DNA from: Croceibacterium_A sp035626815
GTDB lineage: Bacteria > Pseudomonadota > Alphaproteobacteria > Sphingomonadales > Sphingomonadaceae
NCBI GenBank assembly: GCA_035626815.1
Contig: DASPMY010000023.1
Span: 1-64,000 of the forward strand
Direction: 5' to 3'
Length of the DNA stretch: 64,000 nt
In this document: piece by piece, positions 40,685 to 49,531 of the stretch
Position numbering within the stretch: position 1 is the stretch's first letter
Layout of the letters: each line of letters begins with the position of its first letter
Translations under genes and position numbers: made by a program
The notes under the pieces: model-generated
Told to the model about the DNA's origin: nothing
What the model saw: only the letters and a program-made list of their open reading frames with translations
Database searches by the model: none

Positions 40685-42364
40685 TCAGCGGAATGAGTAG
40701 CGCAGGCCGAGCAGGGCCGAGGCGGTCATGAAGTCGGGCAGGTTCTCGCGCGCGACCCCGTCGAGGCCGACAGCGGCGGTGCCGCTGAGGCCGTGGACCA
40801 GGTTGCGCTGATAGGCGAGCGAGGCGCTGTAGCCGATGACGTCGCTGGCGAGGTCGAAGCCGCTCTCGAACCAGTTGGCGTAGGCATTGGCGGTCAGGCT
40901 CGAGCGCGGGTCGAGCCGGGTGCTGGCGTAGGCCGCCCACCACACGTTCTCGTCGGTCACGCCGTTGGCGGGCGCGAGCACGGTGCCCGCCGCGGCGACG
41001 AACTTGCGCCGGTCGTAGCCGAACCCGGTGCCGACCTGGGTCCGCCCGAGGTCGACCGAATAGCTGGCGGCGGCGCCGCGGCTGCGGAACACCGCCGAGC
41101 GGACCGAGCCGAACACGCCGGCGAAGCAGCCGTTGCCTTCGAGGGTCGCGACGCAGCCGCCGATCTCGCCGGTGATCGGATTGCGGAAGGCGTCGAACTG
41201 CGCCGGCAACCCGGCCAGCGTGTCGACCGTCGCGCCGCCGAAGCCGGTCACGCTGTCGTAGACCACGATGTTGAGCGCGGTGCGCGAATCGGGCGCGTAG
41301 GCGAACGAGCCGTGGTAGCTCATCGTGCCGTAGCGGCGGCCGACGTAGGCCTCGAGCGAGGTGCGCCGGCTCGGCCGCCACATCACCCCGGCGTCCCAGA
41401 TCAGCCCGCTGGTCTCGTAGGCGATCTGGCGCGGCGCGGACTCGTCGGTGACGAAACGCCCGTCGGTGCCGATCACCGGCAGGCCGGCCGCGTCGCGCAG
41501 CGCGTCGCGGCTGGAGATCTCGACGTCCTCGTAGCCGACCCCGCCGACCACCGCGACATCGACATCGAGCGGCACCGTCACGTCGGCGCGCACGTGGCGG
41601 TCGCGGATGCGCTGGTCGAGGTTGGAGATGTTCTGCTCGTTCCAGCCGCCGCCGACGCCGGCGCCGACCGGTGCGACCGCGTTGGGGCGGACCCCGGCGC
41701 GGGCATAGGCGGAGTGCGTCGTGCTCTCGTCGAACACGTCGGCCGGCGTCGCGCCCGGCGCGAGCACGACAACGTCGGGCTCCTCCACCCGCGTGTAGCC
41801 GAGCCGGTAATGGCCCTCGACCTCGACGTCGCCGGCCATCGTATGCACCGACGGTCCGGCATAGCCGGCATAGATCTGGCTGGTCGAAGCATCGTCGCCG
41901 CCGAAGCCGCCGAGCGAGGTCGAGCCGTCGCCCTCGACCCGGGTGCGCGCGGCCAGGACGCCGGCATCGAGCGTCACCCCGCGCGCCAGGCCGAGGCCGG
42001 CGCGGGCGATGCCGCTGACCGTGTCGCCGTCGAGGTCGTCGTCGTTGTAGCTGAAGCGGCGCTCATACCGCAGCGAGACCGAGGCGGCGCTGTTGCGCCC
42101 GGCGACGCTCGCGTCGACCCCCGCGGCGACCGAAGTGTAGGTCACCGTGTCGCTGCCCGGCTCGAGCTCGCGCAGCAGCACTTGCGACGCCTCGATATAG
42201 GGCACGACCTCGAGCCGCTGGCGCGCGCGCGCATCGTCGGCCGGGCCGGCCTCGTCGCCGCTGCCGCCGGTGACGGCGTCGTCGCCGTAGTCCTGCGCCG
42301 CGGCGGCGCCCGACAGGGCGAACGCGGCCAGCGCGCAGGCGAGCTTGAGGCTGATGGTCCTCAT
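40685..42364 (-). CDS. XrtA system outer-membrane beta-barrel protein
   Basis: A 559-residue outer-membrane protein of the type accompanying exosortase A. The signal peptide ends GAAAAQDYG; after a short acidic region comes a run of amphipathic strands (for example VSLRYERRFSYND, SASLAYQRNLVHGL) ending with an aromatic-containing strand LLGLRYSFR, consistent with a barrel. It may be the outer-membrane channel or a scaffold for polysaccharide export. A single pair of Cys (GGCVATLEGNGCF) may form a loop disulphide. Confidence 0.88.
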   Translation of the reverse strand: MRTISLKLACALAAFALSGAAAAQDYGDDAVTGGSGDEAGPADDARARQRLEVVPYIEASQVLLRELEPGSDTVTYTSVAAGVDASVAGRNSAASVSLRYERRFSYNDDDLDGDTVSGIARAGLGLARGVTLDAGVLAARTRVEGDGSTSLGGFGGDDASTSQIYAGYAGPSVHTMAGDVEVEGHYRLGYTRVEEPDVVVLAPGATPADVFDESTTHSAYARAGVRPNAVAPVGAGVGGGWNEQNISNLDQRIRDRHVRADVTVPLDVDVAVVGGVGYEDVEISSRDALRDAAGLPVIGTDGRFVTDESAPRQIAYETSGLIWDAGVMWRPSRRTSLEAYVGRRYGTMSYHGSFAYAPDSRTALNIVVYDSVTGFGGATVDTLAGLPAQFDAFRNPITGEIGGCVATLEGNGCFAGVFGSVRSAVFRSRGAAASYSVDLGRTQVGTGFGYDRRKFVAAAGTVLAPANGVTDENVWWAAYASTRLDPRSSLTANAYANWFESGFDLASDVIGYSASLAYQRNLVHGLSGTAAVGLDGVARENLPDFMTASALLGLRYSFR

Positions 42365-42370
42365 CGCAGG

Positions 42371-43432
42371 TTACCCCCCGTAACCGTAGTACGTGCCGAA
42401 GCGCCGCCCGCTCGGGCTGAAGTGCGCCGAGTTGAGCAGCAGCTTGATGTCGGGACAGGTCGAGAGCAGCGACAGCGCGTCCTCGAGCGCGCTCTGCCCG
42501 GTCTGGTCGGCGCGGCAGATGACCAGCGCCTGGCCGACGTGAGGCGCCAGCTCGGCGGCCGGCGAGGCGGCCAGCGCGGGCGGCGAATCGAAGATGACGA
42601 TGCGGTTCGGCGTGCCCTGCGTCAGCCGGTCGAGCACTTCGGAGGTGCGCTCGCTGGCGAGATACTCGCTGTCCGACGCGGTGCGGTTGCCGGCCGGCAG
42701 CACATGCAGGCCGGGCACGTCCGTCGGGATCACGCAGTCCTCGACCCGGATCGCCGGGTCGGCCAGCGCGTCCATCAGCCCGGTCGCGCCCGACAGCCCG
42801 AGCAACGAGAGGATCGACGGCTTGGCGAAGTCGGCGTCGACCAGCAGCACCTCGCTGTCCTTCTCGGCGGCGATCGCCAGCGCCAGGTTGGTGGCGCAGA
42901 AGGTCTTGCCCTCGCCCGGCAGCGGCGAGCTGACCAGCACCCGCTGGGCAGCGGCGCCGTGGCCGGCCGAGCGCGTTTCGCGCGCCGCCAGCAGGACCTG
43001 CCGCTTGACGATGCGGAACTCCTCGAACAGCGTCGTGACCGCGCCGTCGGGCACGATCATGCCGTGGCGCTGCAGGCGCGAGCGCTCGATCGCCTGGCGA
43101 GGCATGGTGAAGGCGATCGGTTCGGCCGGGCTCTCCGCCTCGCTCCCCTCCCGCTTGCGGGAGGGGGCGGGGGTGGGCCTGCGCGCGTCGTCCGGCTGGC
43201 CCACCCCTAGCCCCTCCCGCAAGCGGGAGGGGGAAGCTGGCGCGGCGACGGTCGCCTCGGTCTCGGCTGCTCGCCGTGAAACCCGCCGGTTCGCCGGCGC
43301 GGCCAGCTCGGCCGGCACCGGGGCGGGCTGGAAGCCCTGGAAGCCGCCGAACGCGCCCTCGGCGCGCTCGAACAGCGACTGGCCGGCCGGGTTGCCTTCG
43401 CCGGGCAGCGGAATCTTGCTCTGGTCGGTCAT
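42371..43432 (-). CDS. XrtA-associated tyrosine-kinase-like ATPase (CpsD/CapB-type)
   Basis: A 353-residue BY-kinase-like P-loop protein that normally works with a Wzz-type chain-length protein in polysaccharide synthesis. Walker A is SSPLPGEGKT, Walker A' is VLLVDADF, and Walker B is VIFDSPP. The C-terminus TYYGYGG has three Tyr residues that could be autophosphorylated. The N-terminal 110 residues are a disordered linker containing a foreign-looking segment (about residues 67-96) produced by the double-hairpin repeat at 43145-43232, read through in frame. The core enzyme is intact. It precedes the outer-membrane barrel gene by 6 bases. Confidence 0.93.
   Translation of the reverse strand: MTDQSKIPLPGEGNPAGQSLFERAEGAFGGFQGFQPAPVPAELAAPANRRVSRRAAETEATVAAPASPSRLREGLGVGQPDDARRPTPAPSRKREGSEAESPAEPIAFTMPRQAIERSRLQRHGMIVPDGAVTTLFEEFRIVKRQVLLAARETRSAGHGAAAQRVLVSSPLPGEGKTFCATNLALAIAAEKDSEVLLVDADFAKPSILSLLGLSGATGLMDALADPAIRVEDCVIPTDVPGLHVLPAGNRTASDSEYLASERTSEVLDRLTQGTPNRIVIFDSPPALAASPAAELAPHVGQALVICRADQTGQSALEDALSLLSTCPDIKLLLNSAHFSPSGRRFGTYYGYGG
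43145..43232. repeat. In-frame double-hairpin (REPIN-like) repeat inside the tyrosine-kinase-like gene
   Basis: An 88-bp inverted pair. Each half is a 22-bp hairpin with 10-base arms CCCCTCCCGC and GCGGGAGGGG (43145-43166 with loop TT; 43211-43232 with loop AA). The inner flanks, GGGGTGGGCC-like on the left and GGCCCACCCC on the right, are also inverted. The layout resembles REPIN elements made of two inverted REP units. It lies entirely within coding sequence and adds Arg, Pro, Ser and Gly codons without breaking the frame. Confidence 0.85.
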
Positions 43433-43442
43433 CCGCCGCTCC

Positions 43443-44963
43443 TCACGCCACCATGCCGCGCTGGACGAACTCGACCGCCAGCAGCACCACGAACAGCCCG
43501 CCGAGGCCGCCGCCGGCGGCGGCGAACATCCTCGAGCGGCGCCGCTGGAGCGCGCGCGAGGCGTCGGTGAGCGCGTGCGAGATCGTCCCGATCACCGGCA
43601 GGTCGAACGTCCGCTCGAGCTTGACCGCGGTGGCGAAGGTGCCCTTGATCTGGCCGAGCACGAACGCGGTGCCGGCGCCCGCGCCGAGGCCGACGATCAG
43701 CACGCCGAGCAGCAGCAGCGGCCGGTTCGGCGCCGCCGGCACGCGCGGCGTGCTCGGCGGATCGACGACCTCGAACTTGATCGCGCTGCGCTCGTTCTCG
43801 ACCTGGCCGCGCAAGCGCAGCTCCTCGCGATCCTTGAGCAGCTTGTCGTACTGCTCGCGCAGCACCTCGTAGTCCCGGCTGATGCGCTGGGCCTCGGCGG
43901 CGGCGCCCGGCTCCTGCGCCTGGCTGGCGGTGATCGAGGCGATCTCGGAGCGCAGCGCGGCGGCGCGCGACTGCAGCGACTGGACGTTGGCCTGGCGCTC
44001 GACGCGCATCGCCTGGAGCGAGGAATAAGCGGGGTTGGGAGTGCCGCCCACGTCCGCGCCCGGGCCTTGCGCGAGGTTGCGCAAGCTGGCGACCTGCTTC
44101 TGGGCGGCGACGATGTCGGGATGATTGGCGGTCAGCCCGCGCGCCTGCAGCGCGGATAGGTTGGCTTCGGCCTGGGCCAGCGCGGCGCGCGGTCCCCCGG
44201 CTCCGGCGGTGACCAGCGTGCGCGGGGTGCCGGCGAGCTGCCCGTCGAGCGCCGCCAGCGCGCTTTGCGCCGCGGCGAGGTCGGCCTCGACGCTGCGCAG
44301 CTCGGAACGCGTCTGCCCGAGCTGGGCGGAAATGGTCGCCGCGCCGCCGATCAGGTCGGGGTGCTGCGATTCGAACGCCAGGCGGCGCTGCTCGGCCTCC
44401 TCGAGCTCCTTCTGCCGGGCGGCGAGCTGCTGGTCGAGGAACTCGATCGTCTCGCGCATCTCGCCGCGCGAGCCGCCGAGGTTCTCCTCGCGGAAGATGT
44501 CGATCATGCGCTGCGCGATGTCCTGCGCCAGCTGGGCGTTCTCGCCGTCGGACAAGTCGCCGCGCCCGCTCGAGGCGGTGATCTGGAACACGTTCTTCTC
44601 GTCGCCGACGACCTTGATGTCCTCCGACAGCGCTTCGACCGCGCGCTCCATTTGCGCCGGGGAGGCGATCGTCTCGCCGAGGCTGGTCGAGCGGATCACC
44701 TTCTCGAGGTTGACCGCGCTGGTCAGCGTCTGACGGACGCGCTGGATGTCCTTCTCGCGGCTTTCCGCGCCGATGCCGATCTGCTGCGCGAGCACGTCGT
44801 CGAGCTGGACGAACAGGCGGGCCTTGGACTCATAGCTGTTGGGGATGAGCGCGACGACCAGCCAGCCGAGCAGGCATACGCCCCACGCCACCGCCAGCGC
44901 CAGCCAGCGGCGGTTCCACACGGTCCACAGCGCGGTGCGCAGCTCTTCGAGGACGAGGTTCAA
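43443..44963 (-). CDS. XrtA system polysaccharide chain-length determinant (Wzz-like)
   Basis: A 506-residue polysaccharide co-polymerase. It has an N-terminal Wzz domain with a membrane segment (about residues 18-38), a long periplasmic coiled coil rich in Ala/Gln/Glu (about 170-400), and C-terminal membrane segments near residues 423-445 and 487-500. The Pro-rich PPSTPRVPAAPNRPLLLLG before the first of these is typical of the family. It controls polymer length together with the tyrosine-kinase-like ATPase whose gene starts 10 bases after its stop. Confidence 0.93.
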   Translation of the reverse strand: MNLVLEELRTALWTVWNRRWLALAVAWGVCLLGWLVVALIPNSYESKARLFVQLDDVLAQQIGIGAESREKDIQRVRQTLTSAVNLEKVIRSTSLGETIASPAQMERAVEALSEDIKVVGDEKNVFQITASSGRGDLSDGENAQLAQDIAQRMIDIFREENLGGSRGEMRETIEFLDQQLAARQKELEEAEQRRLAFESQHPDLIGGAATISAQLGQTRSELRSVEADLAAAQSALAALDGQLAGTPRTLVTAGAGGPRAALAQAEANLSALQARGLTANHPDIVAAQKQVASLRNLAQGPGADVGGTPNPAYSSLQAMRVERQANVQSLQSRAAALRSEIASITASQAQEPGAAAEAQRISRDYEVLREQYDKLLKDREELRLRGQVENERSAIKFEVVDPPSTPRVPAAPNRPLLLLGVLIVGLGAGAGTAFVLGQIKGTFATAVKLERTFDLPVIGTISHALTDASRALQRRRSRMFAAAGGGLGGLFVVLLAVEFVQRGMVA

Positions 44964-44973
44964 CGGCGCGCCC

Positions 44974-45615
44974 TCAGAACATGCTCTCGGGGATGATGAT
45001 GACGTCGCCCGGCATCAGCATGACGTTGGCCCGGCTGTCGCCCTTCTTGAGCAGGTCGGCGAGGCGCAGCCCGTACTCCGCCTGGCGGCCGGTCGACTTG
45101 TCGAAGCGAACCAGCTTGGCGCGGTTGCCGCTGGCGAACTCGCTCAGGCCGCCGACCGAGATCATCGCGTCGAGCAGCGTCATGTTGGCGCGGTATGGCA
45201 GCGAGGCCGGCTTCTCGGTCGCGCCGACCACGCGGACCTGCTGGCTGAAGGTGCCGGCGAACTTGTTGACGATCACCGTCACCAGCGGCTCGGCGATGTA
45301 TTGCGACAGGTGCAGGCGGATGTCCTCGGCGAGCATCGTCGGCGTCTTGCCGACCGCCGGCATGTCGGCGACCAGCGGGGTGGTGATGCGCCCGTCGGGG
45401 CGGACCTGGACCGAGGCGCCGAGCTCGTCGTTGCGCCACACGTGGATGGTCAGCTCGTCGAGCGGGCCGATGACGTATTCCTCGCCCGGGCCTTCCTGCA
45501 TCGCCACGAAGCTCGCCGGGGCCAGTTGCTCGCCCCCGCCGCTGGCGCAGCCGGACAGGGCCAGGCCGGCGACCGCGGCCGAGGCGGCGAGACGGGCGGG
45601 GAAGCTCATGCGCAT
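44974..45615 (-). CDS. XrtA system polysaccharide export lipoprotein (Wza-like)
   Basis: A 213-residue outer-membrane polysaccharide export protein. The lipobox ALSGC gives a lipidated Cys near residue 23. The export domain EYVIGPLDELTIHVWRNDELG is followed by a SLBB-type domain (QQVRVVGATEKPASLPYRANMTLLDAMISVGG), ending MPGDVIIIPESMF. First gene of the leftward XrtA operon. ATG at 45615 has an AAGGA ribosome site; an ATG two codons later is also possible. The 173-bp upstream gap holds the likely promoter and the hairpin at 45755. Confidence 0.95.
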   Translation of the reverse strand: MRMSFPARLAASAAVAGLALSGCASGGGEQLAPASFVAMQEGPGEEYVIGPLDELTIHVWRNDELGASVQVRPDGRITTPLVADMPAVGKTPTMLAEDIRLHLSQYIAEPLVTVIVNKFAGTFSQQVRVVGATEKPASLPYRANMTLLDAMISVGGLSEFASGNRAKLVRFDKSTGRQAEYGLRLADLLKKGDSRANVMLMPGDVIIIPESMF

Positions 45616-45639
45616 GGTACGCGTCCTTGCAATTGCGGG

Positions 45640-45777
45640 CGGGACAGCCGGCGCGCGGCGGCCCCATGGATCCGGCCCGCGTTGTCGCGGAAAAGGGTGA
45701 ACATTGCGTTAGTATTGGCGCCGAAAACCGCGCGATTCGGCGGGTTTGAAGGCCGCTGTCCCGCCGCGGGACAGCCG
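45640..45777. promoter_or_regulatory. Repeated GGGACAGC motif and hairpin ahead of the XrtA operon
   Basis: GCTGTCCCGC (45755-45764) and GCGGGACAGC (45766-45775) are perfect 10-base inverted arms around one base. The 11-mer CGGGACAGCCG occurs in the second arm (45767-45777) and again at 45640-45650. The hairpin starts 14 bases after the decarboxylase stop, so it may be a terminator lacking a T-run; the third copy of the motif suggests an operator for the export gene instead. Confidence 0.45.
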
Positions 45778-45788
45778 CGCGGGCAGGT

Positions 45789-47009
45789 CTAAACGAGCAT
45801 CTCGCCGGCCGGACCCTGGCCGAGGAAGGCCGACGGGCTGGCGCTGGCGCCGTAGGCCCCGGCGCAGAACATCGCCACCAGGTCGCCTACTTCGGCTCGG
45901 GGAAGCAGGGCCTGGTCAGCGAGCCGGTCGAGCGGGGTGCACAGGCAGCCGACGATGCTGGCTTCCTCCTCCGGCTCCGCGCCGAACCGCGTGGCGATCG
46001 CCGCCGGATAGTTGCGGCGGACCACGGTGCCGAAGTTGCCCGAGGCGGCGAGCTGGTGGTGCAGCCCGCCGTCGGTGACGAGGTAGACTTGCCCGTGGCT
46101 CTCCTTGCGGTCGACGATCCGGGTCAGGTACACGCCCGCCTCGCCGACGAGGTAGCGGCCGAGCTCGATGGCGAACTCGGTGTCGGCCAGCGCCGCCGGC
46201 AGGTCGGCGAAGCGCTCGGCCAGCGCCGCGCCGATCCTGGCGATGTCGAGCGGCCGGTCGCCGTGGAAATACGGAATGCCGAAGCCGCCGCCCATGTTGA
46301 GGTGCGGCAGCGGCGCGCCGATCTCGGCCGTCAGACGTGCGGCGAGGTCGAGCGTGTTGGCCTGCGTCTCGACGATCGCTTCGGCGTCGAGCGCCTGGCT
46401 GCCGGCGAAGATGTGCAGCCCGCGCCAGTCGGCGCCGGCGGCGATCACCGCGCGGGCGAGCTCGGCCACGTATCCGGCATCGACGCCGAACGGCTTGGCC
46501 CCGCCGCCCATCTTCATGCCCGAGCCGCGCAGCTCGAAGTCGGGATTGACGCGGATCGCCAGCCGCGGCGTCACCCCCAACCCCTCGGCGATCGCCAGCG
46601 CGCGGCGCGCCTCGCCGGCGGACTCGAGGTTGAGCGTGACCCCGTGGCGGATCGCCAGATTGAGCTCGGCGTCGCGCTTGCCCGGCCCGGCGAAGCTGAC
46701 CGCTTGCGGGTCCTGCCCGGCGGCGACGACCATCTCCAGCTCGCCCGCCGAGGCGATGTCGAAGCCGTCGACCAGACCTCTCATCAGCTCGAGAACCGGC
46801 CGATATGAATTTGCTTTCACGGCATAATGGATGCGCAGCCGCTCCGGCATGGCGATCCGCAGCCGGACCACGCGGCGGCGCATCAGCTCGGCCGAATAGA
46901 CGAACAGCGGCGTGCCCTCGCCGGCCAGCTCCCTCGCGGTGCGCCCGCCGATGGCCAGCTCGCCGCCGATCGTCTCGAATCCCGCCGGGATCGGGCCGAG
47001 CGGCTTCAC
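45789..47009 (-). CDS. PLP-dependent decarboxylase, exosortase A system-associated
   Basis: A 406-residue fold-type III PLP decarboxylase related to diaminopimelate and ornithine decarboxylases, in the exosortase A-associated subgroup. The PLP lysine is in HYAVKAN (Lys65); the phosphate-binding GGGFGIPY and the late catalytic Cys region VGCLCTPLDRL and GAYGASASPS are in place. It should decarboxylate an amino acid, giving an amine for the neighbouring ligase and carrier-protein pathway; the substrate is unknown. Its ATG overlaps the ligase stop (ATGA). Confidence 0.93.
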   Translation of the reverse strand: MKPLGPIPAGFETIGGELAIGGRTARELAGEGTPLFVYSAELMRRRVVRLRIAMPERLRIHYAVKANSYRPVLELMRGLVDGFDIASAGELEMVVAAGQDPQAVSFAGPGKRDAELNLAIRHGVTLNLESAGEARRALAIAEGLGVTPRLAIRVNPDFELRGSGMKMGGGAKPFGVDAGYVAELARAVIAAGADWRGLHIFAGSQALDAEAIVETQANTLDLAARLTAEIGAPLPHLNMGGGFGIPYFHGDRPLDIARIGAALAERFADLPAALADTEFAIELGRYLVGEAGVYLTRIVDRKESHGQVYLVTDGGLHHQLAASGNFGTVVRRNYPAAIATRFGAEPEEEASIVGCLCTPLDRLADQALLPRAEVGDLVAMFCAGAYGASASPSAFLGQGPAGEMLV

Positions 47010-48520
47010 GCGGCCAGATCCGTCTGCAGCGCGGTGCGGTCGATCTTGCCGTTCGGGTTGAGCGGCATGCGCGCGACCCAGCGGATCGCCTGCGGCTGCA
47101 TGAAATTGGGCAAGTCGCGGCGCAGCGCGGCGCTCAACGCCTCGCTATCGCCGCTTCCGCGCACCACCAGGTGCACCGCCTGGCCGAGCCGCGCGTCGGG
47201 CACGCCGAGCGCGATCGCTTCGGCCGCCAGCCCGCTCGCCAGCGCCGCCTCCTCGATCTCCTGCGGGCTGATGCGGTTGCCGGCGCTCTTGATCATCGCG
47301 TCGCGCCGGCCAACGAAATGGAGCAGCCCGTCGGCGTCGCGGCGCACGCGGTCGCCCGACCATACCGCCGTGCCGCCGTATTGCGACGCCGCCGGCGCCG
47401 GCCTGAATCGCTCGGCGGTCCTTGCCGCGTCGTTCCAGTAGCCGTGCGCCACCAGCGGTCCGCAATGGACCAGCTCGCCCTCGACGCCCGGCGGCGTGAC
47501 GTCGCCGCCGTCCCCGACCACGAGGATCTCGGCGAACGGGATCGCCCGCCCCATCGAGGTCGGGTGGCTGTCGACCAGCGGCGGATCGAGATAGGTCGAG
47601 CGGAACGCCTCGGTCAGCCCGTACATCGGGAACAGCCGCGCCGCGGGGAACAGCGCGCGCAGCCGGCGGACCAGCTCGACGGTCAGCGCCCCGCCGCTGT
47701 TGGTCAGCCGCCGCAACGGCGTCACCGCGTCGCCCGGCCAGTCCTGCTCGGCCAGCTGGACCCACAGCGGCGGCACCGCGGCCAGCGTCGTCACGCCGTG
47801 GCGCGCGCACGCCTTGATGACGTCGCGCGGGGCGAGGTAATCGAGCGGCACCACGCAGCCGCCGGCGCGCCATGTCGAGAGCAGCTGGTTCTGCCCGTAA
47901 TCGAAGCTCAGCGGCAGCACCGCGAGCGTGACGTCGTCCTCGGCCAGCCCGAGGTAATGCGCCACGCTGACCGCGCCGAGCCACATGTTGGCATGGCTCA
48001 GCATCACCCCCTTGGGCCGCCCGGTCGAGCCGCTGGTGTAGAGCAGCGCTGCGAGGCTGTCCGGATCCTGTTTCGAAGGCGGGAGCGAACCGCCGCTCGC
48101 GGCAACCCTCCGCAGCGCCTCGTCCTCGCCGAGCGCCTCGCAGCCCTGCGGGATGTCCGCGAACTCGAGCGTGGCCAGCCGCGCCGGCGTCCCGAGCAGC
48201 AGGCTGGCGCCGCTGTCGGTCAGGATGTGCGCCACCTGGGCGCGCTTGAGCAGCGGGTTGACCGGCACGTGCACCAGCCCGGCGCGCGCCGCGGCGAGCG
48301 GCAGCAGGCATGTCAGCTCGCCCTTGGCCGCCCAGCTGGCGATCCGCGCGCCCGGTTCCGGAACATGCTCGGCGAGCCAGCCGGCGAGCGCGGCGACACG
48401 GCTTCTTAAGTCCTTCCAGCTAAGCGTCCGGTCGCGCAGCACCAGCGCCGGAGCGTCGTCGCGCCCGCGTTCGGCGAGATGATCGAGCGGCCGGGGCGTG
48501 GGATCGGGCGCTGGCGGCAT
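47006..48520 (-). CDS. AMP-dependent acyl-CoA/acyl-ACP ligase, exosortase A system-associated
   Basis: A 504-residue ANL-superfamily adenylating enzyme. Core motifs: YTSGSTGRPKGVMLSH (ATP loop), MYGLTEAFRSTYL, the hinge GRRDAMIKSAGNRISPQEIEE and the catalytic Lys in NPNGKIDR. The family activates a carboxylic acid as acyl-AMP and transfers it to CoA or a carrier protein. A carrier protein gene is only 1 kb away on the other strand, a likely acceptor. It overlaps the decarboxylase by 4 bases and starts 12 bases from the divergent GNAT gene. Confidence 0.93.
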   Translation of the reverse strand: MPPAPDPTPRPLDHLAERGRDDAPALVLRDRTLSWKDLRSRVAALAGWLAEHVPEPGARIASWAAKGELTCLLPLAAARAGLVHVPVNPLLKRAQVAHILTDSGASLLLGTPARLATLEFADIPQGCEALGEDEALRRVAASGGSLPPSKQDPDSLAALLYTSGSTGRPKGVMLSHANMWLGAVSVAHYLGLAEDDVTLAVLPLSFDYGQNQLLSTWRAGGCVVPLDYLAPRDVIKACARHGVTTLAAVPPLWVQLAEQDWPGDAVTPLRRLTNSGGALTVELVRRLRALFPAARLFPMYGLTEAFRSTYLDPPLVDSHPTSMGRAIPFAEILVVGDGGDVTPPGVEGELVHCGPLVAHGYWNDAARTAERFRPAPAASQYGGTAVWSGDRVRRDADGLLHFVGRRDAMIKSAGNRISPQEIEEAALASGLAAEAIALGVPDARLGQAVHLVVRGSGDSEALSAALRRDLPNFMQPQAIRWVARMPLNPNGKIDRTALQTDLAA

Positions 48521-48532
48521 GGTATCCTGGGG

Positions 48533-49522
48533 ATGACAGTGACGGCGGTCAGCTATCACGACACGGTTAACGATCTGCAAGGCCCGGCTTACTGGGGCAA
48601 GGGACCGTTCGCGCGGCGCGAGTGGTTCGCGCTGCTGGAGCAGGCGGGGCACAAGCCTCTGCTGGCCGTGGCGCACGATGGCCGCGATACCGTCACCCTG
48701 CCGCTGAAGCGCGGTCCGCTCGGGCTGGAGGCGCTGACCAACTGGTACGCTTTCACCTGGACGCCCCATGCGACGTTCCTGGCCTCCGCCGGGCCATTCG
48801 ACGAGCTCGCTCGCGACCTGGCGACGCAAGCCAGCCGGATCGAGCTGGCAAAGCTTCCCGCGGAGGGCGGCTGGGCCGACCTGCTCGAGCAGGCCTTCCG
48901 CAAGGCGGGCTGGTTCGTCGCCCGCGAGCGCTGCGACAGCAACCATGTCCTGCCCGTGGCCGGCCGGGGCTACGCGGACTATCTGGCCGCGCGCCCGGGG
49001 CAGTTGCGAACCACGCTCAAGCGCAAGGCGAAGAAAGTCGACGTCGAGGTCCTGAGCGAATTCCAGGACGAGGCCTGGTCTTCCTACGAAGTGGTGTACC
49101 GCGAGAGCTGGAAGCCGGAAGAAGGCGATCCCGCTTTGCTGCGCCGCTTCGCCGAGGCCGAGGGAGCGGCGGGCCGGTTGCGCCTCGGGCTGGCCCGTTT
49201 CGAGGGCGAGGTCGTCGCCGCGCAAGTGTGGACGGTCGAGGACGGCACCGCCTACATCCACAAGCTCGCCCACCTCGAGAGGGCCAAGCCGCTGTCCGCG
49301 GGCACCACGCTGACCGCGGCGCTGTTCGAGCACGTCATCGATCGCGACCGCGTCGAGTGGGTCGACTTCGGCACCGGCGACGATCCCTACAAGCGCGACT
49401 GGATGGAGCAGGTCCGCCCGCGCTGGCGCCTGACCTGCTGGCGGCCGGAGCAACCGGGCAACTGGCCGGCGATCGCCAAGGCGTGGCTGCGCCAGCTTGT
49501 TTCGCGCCCGCGCGCTGGCTAG
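48533..49522 (+). CDS. FemAB/GNAT-like acyltransferase, exosortase A-linked
   Basis: A 329-residue protein of the BioF2-like FemAB/GNAT superfamily. Typical segments are YWGKGPFARREWFALLEQ near the start, then LRTTLKRKAKKVDVEV and the C-terminal GTTLTAALFEHVIDRDRVEWVDFGTGDDPYKRDWM. It could pass an acyl or aminoacyl group from the adjacent carrier protein. The ATG at 48533 starts in a 12-bp gap from the divergent ligase, so its promoter must lie inside the ligase gene's first codons. Followed by the carrier gene 9 bases later. Confidence 0.88.
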   Translation: MTVTAVSYHDTVNDLQGPAYWGKGPFARREWFALLEQAGHKPLLAVAHDGRDTVTLPLKRGPLGLEALTNWYAFTWTPHATFLASAGPFDELARDLATQASRIELAKLPAEGGWADLLEQAFRKAGWFVARERCDSNHVLPVAGRGYADYLAARPGQLRTTLKRKAKKVDVEVLSEFQDEAWSSYEVVYRESWKPEEGDPALLRRFAEAEGAAGRLRLGLARFEGEVVAAQVWTVEDGTAYIHKLAHLERAKPLSAGTTLTAALFEHVIDRDRVEWVDFGTGDDPYKRDWMEQVRPRWRLTCWRPEQPGNWPAIAKAWLRQLVSRPRAG

Positions 49523-49531
49523 TTGCCGCGC

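Noticed and set aside
40793..43210. Long open frame (about 800 codons) opposite the outer-membrane barrel and tyrosine-kinase-like genes
   Set aside because: Runs antisense to two well-supported genes and shows codon-shadow composition only.
43145..43232. Rho-independent terminator or insertion sequence end
   Set aside because: It lies fully inside a translated frame with no T-run and no transposase gene, so it is better described as a double-hairpin repeat.
45616..45788. Sigma-54 promoter ahead of the XrtA export gene
   Set aside because: I looked for GG-N10-GC with TGGCAC/TTGC context; the nearest candidates have wrong spacing, so this was dropped.
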